Notes under the pieces: model-generated
Databases searched by the model: none
What the model saw: the letters and a program-made list of their open reading frames with translations, nothing else
Told to the model about the DNA's origin: nothing
Source: Maricaulis sp.
Lineage (GTDB): Bacteria > Pseudomonadota > Alphaproteobacteria > Caulobacterales > Maricaulaceae
Assembly (NCBI RefSeq): GCF_030149235.1
Contig: NZ_JASBRW010000085.1
Span: 29,765 to 93,764 of the forward strand
DNA: 64,000 bases
Reading direction: 5' to 3'
Translations under genes and position numbers: made by a program
Shown: positions 20,266 through 31,500 of the stretch, piece by piece
How the letters are laid out: the number at the start of each line of letters is the position of its first letter
Numbering within the stretch: the first letter of the stretch is position 1

Positions 20266-20426
20266 CCGGTGCGGTCTCGACTATTGGCCTTTGGCCTCTT
20301 GATTTCGGTGGTGACGCACTAATCCTCTAGCGCGTCATTTCACTTGGCCCTCGACTCGCCTCCATCCGGGCGGCAAGTTGAGCGTCCAAATCAGATCCTC
20401 GCCACTCCCAGACCAGGACAATCAAA

Positions 20427-21599
20427 ATGAATACGCGCACTTATGACGTCGTCGTTTTCGGCGCGACGGGCTTTACCGGCCGTCTCGTCGCTGAATATCT
20501 CGCTGCCGAATACGGCTCAGACGTCCGCTGGGCGATGGCCGGACGCTCGGCCGACAAGCTTGCCGCCGTGCGCGATGAGATCGGGGCTCCGGCCGATACG
20601 CCGCTGGTCGTCGCCGACAGCGCGGACCCCGCCTCGCTCAAGGCAATGGCGGAAGCAACTGCCGCGGTCGTTACCACTGTTGGGCCCTACCAGCTCTATG
20701 GTGAGCCGCTGATCCAGGCTTGCGTCGAGGCCGGCACCGATTATGTCGACCTGTGCGGCGAGCCGGCCTGGATGTATGACATCATCCGCAATTACGACGC
20801 CCCGGCGAAGGCCAGCGGCGCGCGTATCGTCCTGTCCTGCGGTTTCGACTCCATCCCGTTCGACCTCGGCGTCTACTTCCTGCAGCAGCATGCCATTGCC
20901 ACGTCCGGCGCTCCGCTGTCGCGCGTCAAAGGCCGTGTGCGCAAGATGAAGGGCACGTTCTCCGGCGGTACCGCGGCGAGCTTTGCCGAGACCATGGCCC
21001 GTGCAGCCAAGGAGCCGGACGTCATCAACCGTCTGCGCGACCCGTTCAGCCTGGTGCCGGATTTTGATGGCCCGAAACAGCCCTCCGGGATGAAGGTGAT
21101 TTTCGAGGAAGACCTCAATACCTGGTCGGCGCCCTTCATCATGGCCTCGATCAACACCAAGAATGTTCATCGCTCCAACGCCCTCCTGGGCCATCGCTAT
21201 GGCGAGGACTTTGTCTATGACGAGATGTTTGCGACCGGTCCGGGCGAGAATGGCGAGCAGTTCGCCAAACTGATCGCCAACGACAAGTCCATGGCGGAAA
21301 ACCCGCCCAAGCCGGGTGAGGGACCGAGCAAGGAAGAGCGGGAGACTGGTTTCTACGACGCCATGTTCACCGGCGTCACTGAAGACGGGACGCGCCTGAC
21401 CGCCGGCGTCGCCGGCGACAAGGACCCGGGCTATGGCTCGACCTCGAAAATGATCGCCGAGTCGGCCCTGTGCCTGGTCAAGAATGTCGGCCGGGATGAG
21501 ACCCCGGGCGGCGTCTACACCCCGGCTCCGGCCATGGGTGAGGCGCTGATTGGCCGCCTGCAGGAGCATGCCGGCCTGACCTTCCAGATCGAGAGCTGA
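20427..21599 (+). CDS. Saccharopine dehydrogenase-like / trans-acting enoyl reductase family protein
   Basis: VVFGATGFTGRLVAEYLA Rossmann motif; TVGPYQLYGEPLIQACVEAGTDYVDLCGE. Confidence 0.88.
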   Translation: MNTRTYDVVVFGATGFTGRLVAEYLAAEYGSDVRWAMAGRSADKLAAVRDEIGAPADTPLVVADSADPASLKAMAEATAAVVTTVGPYQLYGEPLIQACVEAGTDYVDLCGEPAWMYDIIRNYDAPAKASGARIVLSCGFDSIPFDLGVYFLQQHAIATSGAPLSRVKGRVRKMKGTFSGGTAASFAETMARAAKEPDVINRLRDPFSLVPDFDGPKQPSGMKVIFEEDLNTWSAPFIMASINTKNVHRSNALLGHRYGEDFVYDEMFATGPGENGEQFAKLIANDKSMAENPPKPGEGPSKEERETGFYDAMFTGVTEDGTRLTAGVAGDKDPGYGSTSKMIAESALCLVKNVGRDETPGGVYTPAPAMGEALIGRLQEHAGLTFQIES

Positions 21600-21604
21600 T
21601 CCGC

Positions 21605-22765
21605 ATGGTGGCGCGTATCGACCTGACGCCGGATCTGCGCATCGGGGGTGGGGCCCTGGCGGACCTGCCCGATGTGCTGGCCCGTCTCGGTGCGCGCCGC
21701 CCGCTGATCATCTCTGACCAAATCCTGGCCCAGCTCGGCTATGTCGAGCAGGCCTCGGCCTTGTTGCGTAAAGCCGGGATCGAAGCCGGCCTCTTCCTCG
21801 ACACAGTGCCGGAACCCACGGTCGATTGTGTCGAGGACGGTCTCGCCAGCTTCCGTGACGGGGCATTCGATGCGCTCATTGCGCTCGGTGGCGGTAGTGC
21901 GATCGATACCGCCAAGGCCATGGCGGCGCTGGCGGCGTCTGGCGGCGCGATGCGCGACCTCAAAGTGCCCCACATTATCGGACGCGGTGCCGTGCCGGTT
22001 ATCGCCATCCCGACAACGGCGGGGACGGGTTCGGAAGTGACCCGCGTCACTGTGATCACCGATGCGGCAACCGACGAGAAAATGCTCTGCATGGGCCCCG
22101 GGCTGATGCCGGCCGCCGCGATTGTCGATTATGAGTTGACGATCAGCCTGCCGCCCCGGGCGACGGCCGATACCGGGATTGATGCGCTGACCCACGCCAT
22201 CGAGGCCTATGTCAGCCGCAAGGCCAATGCCTTTTCCGACCAGCAGGCGCTCGGGGCGATGCGCCTGATCGCGCCCAATCTGCGCGCCGCCTATCACGAA
22301 CCGGATAATCGCGCCGCCCGCGAGGCGATGATGGCGGGAGCGACGATGGCCGGAATGGCCTTCTCCAATGCCTCGGTGGCACTGGTGCACGGGATGAGCC
22401 GGCCCATCGGGGCCTTCTTCCATGTCCCGCACGGGCTTTCCAACGCCATGCTGCTGCCGGCCATCACCCGGTGGTCTGTCCCGGCCGCTCGGGAACGCTA
22501 TGCCGAATGCGCGCGGACCATGGCCATTGCAGATGCAGGCCTCGATGATGCCAGCGCCTGCACGCGGCTGATCGATGAGCTCGAAGCGCTTAACGCCGAG
22601 CTCTCCGTGCCGACCCTGTGCGAGTTTGGGGTCGAGGACGCGCGCTTCGAGGCGGTGATCGAGACCATGGCGGAACAGGCGGAAGCCTCGGGTTCACCGG
22701 GCAATAATCCGCGGATTCCGACCCAGGCCGAGATGGTCGCTCTGTACCGCGAAGTCTGGGTCTGA
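21605..22765 (+). CDS. Iron-containing alcohol dehydrogenase
   Basis: ALGGGSAIDTAKAMA, PTTAGTGSEVTRVTVIT and DALTHAIEAYVS motifs; 5 bp after previous stop. Confidence 0.92.
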   Translation: MVARIDLTPDLRIGGGALADLPDVLARLGARRPLIISDQILAQLGYVEQASALLRKAGIEAGLFLDTVPEPTVDCVEDGLASFRDGAFDALIALGGGSAIDTAKAMAALAASGGAMRDLKVPHIIGRGAVPVIAIPTTAGTGSEVTRVTVITDAATDEKMLCMGPGLMPAAAIVDYELTISLPPRATADTGIDALTHAIEAYVSRKANAFSDQQALGAMRLIAPNLRAAYHEPDNRAAREAMMAGATMAGMAFSNASVALVHGMSRPIGAFFHVPHGLSNAMLLPAITRWSVPAARERYAECARTMAIADAGLDDASACTRLIDELEALNAELSVPTLCEFGVEDARFEAVIETMAEQAEASGSPGNNPRIPTQAEMVALYREVWV

Positions 22766-22873
22766 CGCAGACGTCAACGGAAATCTCGTCCGGGCCCTTG
22801 CCAACCCCGCAGGGTGCGCCCTAGCTTCCAGGAGTGAACACTGTTCGCTTTTTGGTTTGGGAGCGTTTTGAGT

Positions 22874-24253
22874 ATGCAACTCGTCAGCGATGTCATCCTT
22901 GAGGATCGTCCTCAGGCCCTGCCGCAGAATGATGCGGTCTATCCCATGCTGGACGAGTTCACATTGTGGGACCCGCAGTCCTGGACGCAGGGACACCCGC
23001 ACGACTTCTTCAAGCGCATGCGCGACGAGGCGCCGGTCATGTGGTCCGGCCCGGCCGACAAGTCGACGGCCGGTTTCTGGTCCGTTTCGCGCTATGAGGA
23101 CATCAAGCAGGCCGAGCTGGCCAATGACGTGTTTTCATCCGAACGCGGCAGCATCAACATGTTCATCAAGCCGCGCAAGGAATGGCGGCCGAAGAAGCTG
23201 ATTCCCGCCGCCTTCAACTCGATCATCAATCTGGACCAGCCGCATCACATGGAGATGCGCATCCAGCAGAAAGACTTCTTCATCCCGCGCTTTGTTGCCG
23301 AGCTGCGTGAGCGGGTGGATGCCAAGATCGACGCCCTGCTCGACGAGATGGAACAACAGGGTCCGGTGGTCGATTTCGTCAAACTCTTTTCCCAAGAAGT
23401 CCCCCTCTTCACCCTGTGTGAAATGCTCGGCATTGACGAGGAGGACCGGCCCAAGGTCATCCAGTGGATGCACTATCTGGAGCTGGCCAACCAGTATTAT
23501 GTGAACCCGTGGACCCTGCTCTCGCGCCGGCCCTGGTTCCCGATCAAATTCTACCACTACGTCAACGAGATGTTCGATTATGGCGAGCGTGTCATGGCGG
23601 ACCGGCGGGCCAATCCGCGGCGTGATCTCCTGACCGCGATTGCCAATACACAGATGGCGGGCAAGCCGCTGCCGCAGGAATATCTCGACGGGTCCTGGCT
23701 GTTGATCATTTTCGCCGGAAATGACACGACCCGCAATTCGCTGTCGGGCACGATCCGCCTGCTGACCGAGTTCCCGGACCAGCGCGAAATGGCGATCGCG
23801 GATCCCAGCCTCATCCCGCGCATGACGCACGAGGCCATCCGCCTGATCTCACCGGTCCAGCATATGCGGCGTACGGCGTTGGACGACACCGAGCTCAATG
23901 GCCAGCGCATCGCCAAGGACGAGAAACTTTTGCTCTGGTATCCGGCGGCTAATCGTGACCCCTCGGTCTTCCCCGATCCTGACCGCTTCGACATGACGCG
24001 GGACAATTTCGACAAGCACCTGGCCTTTGGTCACGGGCCGCACAAATGCTTGGGCCAGCGCATTGCCCAGATGCAGTTACAGTCGGCTCTGACCAAGATC
24101 CTTGAACGCTTCCCGCAGATCAGCTGGACCGGCCGTCAGACCATCGCGCCGAACACGCTGGTGCATGCGATCTCCAGTCTCGAGGTCAATCTGTACGGCG
24201 CGGGCGGCGAGAAGCCGTCCCGGCATGCGGTAAAGCTGCCGGAGCCGGCCTGA
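22874..24253 (+). CDS. Cytochrome P450
   Basis: I-helix FAGNDTTRNS, ExxR (HEAIR), heme loop FGHGPHKCLGQRIAQ; start at 22874 or 22868. Confidence 0.95.
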   Translation: MQLVSDVILEDRPQALPQNDAVYPMLDEFTLWDPQSWTQGHPHDFFKRMRDEAPVMWSGPADKSTAGFWSVSRYEDIKQAELANDVFSSERGSINMFIKPRKEWRPKKLIPAAFNSIINLDQPHHMEMRIQQKDFFIPRFVAELRERVDAKIDALLDEMEQQGPVVDFVKLFSQEVPLFTLCEMLGIDEEDRPKVIQWMHYLELANQYYVNPWTLLSRRPWFPIKFYHYVNEMFDYGERVMADRRANPRRDLLTAIANTQMAGKPLPQEYLDGSWLLIIFAGNDTTRNSLSGTIRLLTEFPDQREMAIADPSLIPRMTHEAIRLISPVQHMRRTALDDTELNGQRIAKDEKLLLWYPAANRDPSVFPDPDRFDMTRDNFDKHLAFGHGPHKCLGQRIAQMQLQSALTKILERFPQISWTGRQTIAPNTLVHAISSLEVNLYGAGGEKPSRHAVKLPEPA

Positions 24254-24256
24254 TAC

Positions 24257-24291
24257 AAAAAACCACCGCCGGAGCGGGAATGCTCCGGCGG
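24257..24291 (-). terminator. Rho-independent terminator of acs
   Basis: ccgccggagc-gggaat-gctccggcgg perfect 10-bp stem (24266-24291), followed on the minus strand by a T run (complement of aaaaaa). Confidence 0.8.
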
Positions 24292-24323
24292 CAGCTTCAG
24301 CGGTCGGGTCGGGGAGGGAACCG

Positions 24324-26297
24324 CTATCTATTGAGCCGGCCTTCGATCAGTTGTTCAACAACGGAAGGGTCGGCCAGCGTTGAGATGTCGCCGAGATTGG
24401 AGAACTCGTCCTCGGCGATCTTGCGCAGGATGCGGCGCATGATCTTGCCGGAGCGCGTCTTGGGCAGGCCGGGCGCAAACTGGAGCAGGTCTGGAGTCGC
24501 GACCGGCCCGATTTCCTGGCGCACATGTTTGCGCAAGTCCTTGGCGGTGGCCTCAGTCGGCTGCAGGCCGGCTTTCAGGGTGACGTAGCAGTAGACGCCT
24601 TGTCCCTTGATATCGTGCGGATAGCCCACGACTGCGGCTTCGGCGACGAGTGGGTGGGAGACCAGTGCGCTCTCGATCTCGGCCGTACCCAGGCGATGAC
24701 CTGAAACGTTGAGCACATCATCCACCCGGCCGGTGATCCACCAATACCCGTCGGCATCGCGGCGGGCGCCATCGCCGGTGAAGTAGAGGCCGCGATAAGT
24801 GGTGAAATAGGTCTCGGCAAAGCGCTTGTGGTCGCCATAGACGGTACGCATCTGGCCGGGCCAGGACCCCAGCAGGACGAGATTGCCCTCGATCGCGCCA
24901 TCATCGGTGAGCATGACGCCATCATTATCAACCAGGGCCGGTTCGATGCCGAACATGGGCTTGGAGGCCGCGCCGGGCTTGAGGTCATGGGCGCCGGGCA
25001 GCGGCGTGATCAGGCAGGCCCCGGTCTCGGTCTGCCACCAAGTATCGACGATCGGGCAACGCTCCTCACCGACAACACGGTAATACCACGACCACGCCTC
25101 CGGATTGATCGGCTCGCCGACACTGCCCAGCAGGCGTAGCGAGGACCGGTCATGCTTGACGACATGCTCGTCGCCCTCGCGCATCAGGGCCCGAATCGCG
25201 GTCGGGGCGGTATAGAGGACATTGACCTGGTGTTTGGCAACGACACGCCAGAACCGGTCGGGGCCCGGATAGGTCGGTACGCCCTCGAACATCAACGTGG
25301 TGACGCCATTGGCGAGCGGTCCGTAGATCAGATAGGTGTGGCCGGTGACCCAACCGATATCGGCGGTACACCAGAACACCTCGCCCGGTTGCACGTCGAA
25401 AATGTAGTCGAAGGTCATGGCGGTCCAGAGCAGGTAGCCGCCCGTGGTGTGCATCACGCCCTTGGGTTTTCCGGTCGAGCCGGAGGTGTAGAGGATGAAG
25501 AGCGGGTCTTCCGCATTCATCGGTTCTGCCGGGCAATTAGCGTCGACCTGCAGGGCCAGCTCGTGGTGCCAGTGATCTCGGCCCTCAGTCCAGCCGATGG
25601 CGCCACCGGTATGGCGGATGCAGAGCACACCATCGACCTGGACCCGGTCCAGGGCCGCATCCACATTGGCTTTCAGTGGCACTGCCTTGCCGCCGCGTAC
25701 GCCTTCATCGGCGGTAACGACGAAACGGGCGCCACAGTCCTCGATCCGTCCGGCGAGAGCGTCAGGGGAGAAACCGCCAAAGACGACTGAATGCACGGCG
25801 CCGATCCGGGCGCAGGCCAGCATGGCGTAGGCCGCTTCGGCGATCATCGGCATGTAGATCATCACCCGGTCGCCCTTCCTGACGCCAATGGCCTTAAGCT
25901 CATTGGCGAAACGGCAGACGTGATTGTGCAGCTGGGCGTAGGTGATGGCGTGGTGGAAGCCGGGATTATCGCCTTCCCAGATAATCGCCACATCATTGGC
26001 GCGCTCCGGCAGGTGCCGGTCGATGCAGTTATGGGCGACGTTGAGAATGCCGTCCTCGAACCAGGAGATTTTCAGCTGGTCCGGGTCCCAGTTGGAATTG
26101 TCCAGCTGGGTCGGGTGTTTGAACCAGTCGAGACGCTCCAGTTCCTCACGCCAGAACGTCTCCGGCTGCTGGATGGATTGCAGGTATTTCGCCGTGTAGC
26201 GCTCCGCGTTGATCTTGCCGCGCTCGGCGTAATCGGGCTTGACCGCCACGCGTTCCGGTGCGGTGTCCGGCTTGTCGAGTAGGGTTTGTCCGTCCAT
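24324..26297 (-). CDS. acs: Acetate--CoA ligase
   Basis: 657 aa; [80 protein letters not shown]. Confidence 0.97.
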   Translation of the reverse strand: MDGQTLLDKPDTAPERVAVKPDYAERGKINAERYTAKYLQSIQQPETFWREELERLDWFKHPTQLDNSNWDPDQLKISWFEDGILNVAHNCIDRHLPERANDVAIIWEGDNPGFHHAITYAQLHNHVCRFANELKAIGVRKGDRVMIYMPMIAEAAYAMLACARIGAVHSVVFGGFSPDALAGRIEDCGARFVVTADEGVRGGKAVPLKANVDAALDRVQVDGVLCIRHTGGAIGWTEGRDHWHHELALQVDANCPAEPMNAEDPLFILYTSGSTGKPKGVMHTTGGYLLWTAMTFDYIFDVQPGEVFWCTADIGWVTGHTYLIYGPLANGVTTLMFEGVPTYPGPDRFWRVVAKHQVNVLYTAPTAIRALMREGDEHVVKHDRSSLRLLGSVGEPINPEAWSWYYRVVGEERCPIVDTWWQTETGACLITPLPGAHDLKPGAASKPMFGIEPALVDNDGVMLTDDGAIEGNLVLLGSWPGQMRTVYGDHKRFAETYFTTYRGLYFTGDGARRDADGYWWITGRVDDVLNVSGHRLGTAEIESALVSHPLVAEAAVVGYPHDIKGQGVYCYVTLKAGLQPTEATAKDLRKHVRQEIGPVATPDLLQFAPGLPKTRSGKIMRRILRKIAEDEFSNLGDISTLADPSVVEQLIEGRLNR

Positions 26298-26333
26298 GTC
26301 GATCTCTCCTTTGCCGATCTCGCGGCGCTGGGG

Positions 26334-27686
26334 TTAGAACGTGTACTTGGTTGAGAAGGTGGCGCGGCTGATCGTGCCCGAGGCACCGCTTTCCAGCTCG
26401 CGTTCGCCGATCAGCAGCTCGGCGCCGGCGGTAATGCCCGGGGCGAGCGTGACCATGTAATTGGCGAAGCCGGAATAGACGCTGGCGGTCGCTGCCGACC
26501 CGCTCAGGGCGACGTCATTGTCGATCTCGAGATGCGAGTAACCGACATTGAAGCGGCGTCCCTCGCCCAGGTCCTGGCGCAGGGCGACCAGCCCGCCAAA
26601 GGACGGGATGGCCTCGATGCCGCCATTTCCGTCCATTACGGCACCATTGGCGGCATTCAGGCCGATATAGCGGCCCATGCCTTCACCGCCGCTGAGCGAG
26701 AAGCGCAAGTCCGAGCCCTCACCCAGATTGATCCGGCCCGATGCCGACAGGCCCCAGCCGAAAGTGGAGTCATCCGTGGCACCGCCCTCATAGGTCAGAT
26801 TGCGCGCCAGTCCGGCGATAGAGAAGCTGCCAAAGTCGCCGGACTGGTTATAGCGAACGACGAGGTCGGGAATGGCGCCATCACCGCCATCAATGCGGGC
26901 ACCGCCGCCAAAGGGCGTGATCGTCGTGTCCGGGTTCTCCAGCGCTACCTGCCAATTGCCGGAGGTGTAGCGCAACTGCGCCTGGCGAACGAAAACCATG
27001 CCGTCAGAGGCGACCAGGAAGCTGGCGCTTTCGGGTATGGCGCCGGTGTTCTGGAAGGTCGACCAGTCCTGGCCCATGCGCCAATTGCCGTATTGCAGCC
27101 AGGCGGCGCGCAGGCGCGGATTATAGGAATTCGAGACCCGCTCATTACCGCCCGGCGAACCCAGGAAGTCGAATTCGAGGCGGCCGCGGATATCGCCATT
27201 GTCGGTCGGGGTGCTCGTGGCAAAGAAGAAGCGAGTGCCTTTGGCGGTGAAGTCATTATCGACCCGGCTGTCGCCAGATCCGCCGATCGGTGTGGCGCCG
27301 GGTATGTAGAAATCTCGGGCGATCGAAGTCGGTGCGAAATCCCCATCGGAGAGCTCGGTGACATGATAATCGGCATCAACGAAACCGCCCATGGTGATGC
27401 GGGTATTGCCCGCCATGAAGCCGGACTCGCCAGCCGATGCCGGTACCGCCGCAGCCGCGGCGACCCGGGCTTCGATCTGTTCGACGCGCTCTACCTGTAC
27501 CGCATCAGTGGCCTGGCCGGCGGCGACCTCCTGGCGCAGCTCCGCAATCATCGCTTCGAGGGCGGCGATACGTGCTTCCAGATCCGGATTGCTGCTGGCC
27601 GCGGCCATGGGCGCAAAGCCGGCCGACAGGGCGAGCACGGCGGTGGTCAGGCCAAGTTTGGTTTTGAGCAAACGCGAATTCAACAT
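26334..27686 (-). CDS. DcaP-like / trimeric outer-membrane porin
   Basis: Signal peptide, N-terminal coiled coil (LEARIAALEAMIAELRQEV), beta-strand-rich body, terminal aromatic F (FSTKYTF). Confidence 0.85.
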   Translation of the reverse strand: MLNSRLLKTKLGLTTAVLALSAGFAPMAAASSNPDLEARIAALEAMIAELRQEVAAGQATDAVQVERVEQIEARVAAAAAVPASAGESGFMAGNTRITMGGFVDADYHVTELSDGDFAPTSIARDFYIPGATPIGGSGDSRVDNDFTAKGTRFFFATSTPTDNGDIRGRLEFDFLGSPGGNERVSNSYNPRLRAAWLQYGNWRMGQDWSTFQNTGAIPESASFLVASDGMVFVRQAQLRYTSGNWQVALENPDTTITPFGGGARIDGGDGAIPDLVVRYNQSGDFGSFSIAGLARNLTYEGGATDDSTFGWGLSASGRINLGEGSDLRFSLSGGEGMGRYIGLNAANGAVMDGNGGIEAIPSFGGLVALRQDLGEGRRFNVGYSHLEIDNDVALSGSAATASVYSGFANYMVTLAPGITAGAELLIGERELESGASGTISRATFSTKYTF

Positions 27687-27780
27687 TGATAGTCCTCCCC
27701 GGACGTTTCTTGCCGGCGGTCTGCCGCTCGTGTCCGTCTGGCCTGGAAGTATCGGAAAAGGGGGAGCGCGCCGGTATTCT

Positions 27781-27826
27781 CCAAAGGTCGTAGAGCGGGC
27801 AAATCGGACTACGACTTTGGGCTAAG
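27781..27826. promoter_or_regulatory. Putative operator of the acetate regulon (inverted CCAAAGGTCGTAG ... CTACGACTTTGG then GCTAAG)
   Basis: Inverted repeat in the divergent porin/regulator intergenic region; core CGACTTTGG[GT]CTAA recurs at 34427-34440 upstream of the DUF4212-actP operon. Confidence 0.5.
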
Positions 27827-27896
27827 AAGACAGGCTTTCGCGCTCGGACTATGATGGGATGCAATCGATCCAAGCCGCTGTTGGAATTCGCCCTGA

Positions 27897-28538
27897 ATGG
27901 CCAAAGAACGCATTCTTCTTGCTGATGATCACCCGCTGGTCCGGGCCGCCCTGCTGGAAGCGGTGCGCCGGCTTGAGGGCGATATCGAACCGGTTGAGGT
28001 CGACAGTCTGGGCGCGGCCAAGGCGGCGATGGCCAAGGGGCCGGTCGATCTGGTTTGTCTCGACCTGCATATGGGCGACAGTTCCGGCTTTATCGGCCTG
28101 ACCGAGCTACGGCGCGATTATCCTGCCATTCCGGTGGTTATCGTGTCGGCCAGTGATGCGCCGGGCATTGCCTATCGCGCGGTCGAGTTTGGTGCCTCGG
28201 GCTTCATCCCCAAGACCGCGGATCTCGACACCATCTGTGCGGCGCTGCAGGCCGTGCGCGAGGGCGAGGTCTGGCTGCCGGCTGATGCCGAGGATGTTGC
28301 CGATGATGAGAGCGTCGATCATGCCGCCTTGCTGGCCACCCTGACGCCGGCCCAGCTCCGCGTCCTCGAAGGGCTTGCCGCCGGCCGGCTCAACAAGCAG
28401 ATCGCCTATGATATGGATATTTCCATCGCCACGGTGAAGGCACACGTCACCGCGATTTTCCGCAAGCTGGGTGTGATCAATCGGACCCAGGCGGTCCTGA
28501 TTGCCCAATCCCTTTTCGTCGAACCGGCCAAGGTCTAG
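27897..28538 (+). CDS. LuxR-family response regulator (CrbR/ErdR-like)
   Basis: REC domain ILLADDHPLVRAALLEA...VCLDLHMGDSSG; LuxR HTH LTPAQLRVLEGLAAGRLNKQIAYDMDISIATVKAHVTAIFRKLGV. Confidence 0.92.
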   Translation: MAKERILLADDHPLVRAALLEAVRRLEGDIEPVEVDSLGAAKAAMAKGPVDLVCLDLHMGDSSGFIGLTELRRDYPAIPVVIVSASDAPGIAYRAVEFGASGFIPKTADLDTICAALQAVREGEVWLPADAEDVADDESVDHAALLATLTPAQLRVLEGLAAGRLNKQIAYDMDISIATVKAHVTAIFRKLGVINRTQAVLIAQSLFVEPAKV

Positions 28539-28548
28539 CGTTCGCAGA

Positions 28549-31500
28549 TCATCCGGCTGATTTCTGGCGCCGCCGGGTCTGCAGGGCGGTCAGGCTCGCG
28601 CGCAGTACGGCCGGCGCTACAGGCTTGGTGATCACGGCCATGCCGAGCCGCGTCGCGGCGGCCTCGACATGGGGACCTTTCTCGGCGGTTGCCAGAAGAG
28701 CCGGCGGATGTGCACCCCAGTCCTCGCACAGCCGTTCAAACACATCCGGACCGGTTTCACCGTCGTCCAGCTGGTAGTCGATAATCGCCAGATCCGGGCC
28801 GCTGTCGGGATAGGCGGTCCGGGCCTCGGCTTCATCCCGGGCGGCGGTGACCTGGCACCCCCATCGCCCGAGCAATTCGGTGAACCCCTCCAGAACGGCC
28901 GGATCATTGTCCAAGCATAGCACTTCGACCCCGCTCAGGTCGCGCGTTCGGGACCGGGAGCGGCGTTTCGGCTTGGGCTCGGCCTGAGGCGCGCAGCGCG
29001 GCATGTCGACCTGGAAGGTCGACCCGCCCTCGGGGCCGTCGAGAATGGTGATGGTATGGCCGAGGCGTTGCACGATGCGGTCGACAATCGCCAGGCCCAG
29101 TCCAAGGCCCCGGTCATCGGCGCGTGTGCCCTGGCCGCGCTCGAACTCCTTGAAGACCTGCCGGCGTGCTTCGGGGGCTATGCCGGGGCCGGTGTCGATG
29201 ACCTGCAGGACAATCGTCGCGCCGTGCCGTCGTGCCCCGATGAGCACACCGCCACTTTGCGTATAGCGGACCGCGTTGGCGATCAGGTTCTGCAGCACGC
29301 TCATCATCAGGCCGCGATCACTTTCGACCCAGAGGCCGCTGGGGACTGTGCGCAAGCTCAGGCCCTTTTCGGCGGCCTTTTCCGCCATAGGGGCCGCGGT
29401 TTCAGCGATCAGGGCGTCGAGCGGGAAGCGGCTGATATCCGGGGTAACACCGCCCGCATCGAGACGGGAAATATCCAGCAGGGCCCGCAGCAGGAGATCG
29501 GCATTCTCGATCGACTGGTCGATGCGCTGGAGAAGGCTTTGCGTGGAGTCGGTTGACGCTTCCAGTTCACTGCCGAGGGCCGAGGTCAGCAAGCGCGCCG
29601 CCGAGAGGGGCTGTAACAGGTCATGACTGGCTGCGGCGAGGAAGCGGGTCTTGGACTGTGTTGCGGCCTCGGCCAGGGCGTTGGCCGCTTCCAAGTCTTC
29701 CACCAGAGAAAGGCGCTTGGCGCTTTCGGCTTCGAGCTCGGCGGTGCGTTCGCGGACCTTGTCTTCCAGCGTGGCATAGGCCTCCATCAGGCCTTCCTCG
29801 GCCACGCGGCGGGCCGTGATGTCCTGGTAGACGCCGAAGAAACCGACCACCTCGCCGGCTTCGATCCGGGGCTGGTAGAGCACTTGCCAGGTCTGGGCTG
29901 CGCCGCCTTGCGTGGTGCGCGAAATATCGAAGACCTGACGCTCACCCTGCAGCGCCGCGGCAATATAAGGCGCGCGCCGGGCATATTCTTCTGCGGAGAG
30001 GTATTCGGCGATGCGATGACCGGTGATGCCGGCCTCCAGCCCGAAATAGTCGAGATAGGCCCGGTTGGCGAAACGCAGGCATTCATCCTGATCGGAGAAG
30101 GAGATTAGTGCGGGCACATGATCCATGTAGAACTGGACCGAGCGCTCGGTTTCCTCCCGGGCCGTCTCTGAGGTCCGGATAATCTCCGAGGTTTCGTCGA
30201 TCAGGGTGACCACGTCACTGGCACTCAAGCCGCCGCCGGGCAGGACCTGGGCGATAAGGATGCGGGCGGCCGGTGCGCCCACGGCCCGGGCGAGGCGGGC
30301 CTCGCACCAGTTGAGGACTTCCCGGGGGACCGGCCCGCCGCTTTCCAGGGGCCGTCCGGCGATGGCTTGCAGATCCGTGACGGCCTGCTGGGCGCCATCG
30401 GCGCCGAGTACGTGTTCAAACAGGGTGCGCAGATCAGTCAGGCGGATGGTCGCGGCCGCTGCTGCCGGGCTGGTCTGGTCCCGGTCGGAAAAGCGCGCGG
30501 CCTGGACCCGGTCGGTCAGGTGGGCCGGGGAGAAGGCCACGGCAATGATGAAGGCAATGGCATTGCAGACCAGGCTGAGCACGGTCGTCCAGGCAAAGGC
30601 ATCGGCCTCGCCCGGTAGGGCGAGAGGGGTGCCGCCATAGGCGGGAAGCAGGACCAGGGTGAACCAGAGCGCGCTACCGGTCACTATGCCGGCGACGGCA
30701 CCAGCCCGGTTCGCCCGTTTCCAGTACAGGCCGAATAGGAGCGCCGGTCCGAGCTGCGCCGCGCCGGCAAAGGCGACAAGGCCGATATCGGCAAGTGCCA
30801 TCTGCCGGTCGAGTCCGAGATGGAAGAGATAGGCGGCCAGCAGCAGGAGTAGGATGGTGGCGCGACGGTAGTTCAGCAGGCGGGAGGCCAGGTTTCGGGG
30901 CCGGTTCTGTACGCCGCGCTGCAACAGGACAGGCGCGGCCACAGCATCAACCAGCATGGTCGACAGGGCCAGGGCGCCGACTGTGATCATGCCGGCAGAG
31001 GCTGAAAAGCCGCCGATAAAAGCAAGGAGGGCGAGACTGTCAGACCCGGCGGCGATCGGCAGGGCAAGGACAAAGGCGTCCGGATTGGTGTCGCCGCTGA
31101 GCATGGTTCCCGCCAGCGCCACGGGCGGGGCGACGAGGGCGACCAGGCCGAGATAGGCTGGGAAAGCCCAGCGAGAGCGCCGAGTGTCGTCCGGCTGCCG
31201 CGCTTCCACGACGAGCATGTGGAATTGCCGCGGCAGACACAGTGCTGCAAAGCCGGCCAGCACAGTCAGCACGACAAAGCGGACACCCAGATCGGGTGCG
31301 GTCAGCGGCGAGGCCGCAAGCGTGGCCTGTTGCTCCATGGCGGGCATGCCCTTCCAGATCGTCCAGGCCAGCACGCCGATCGCGATCATGGCGATCAGCT
31401 TGACGACGGCTTCAAAGGCGACAGCGAGGACGAGGCCGCGATTGCCGCTGGACGTGTCCGGCCGGCGGGCGCCGAACAGGATGGCGAAGGCGGCAAAGGC

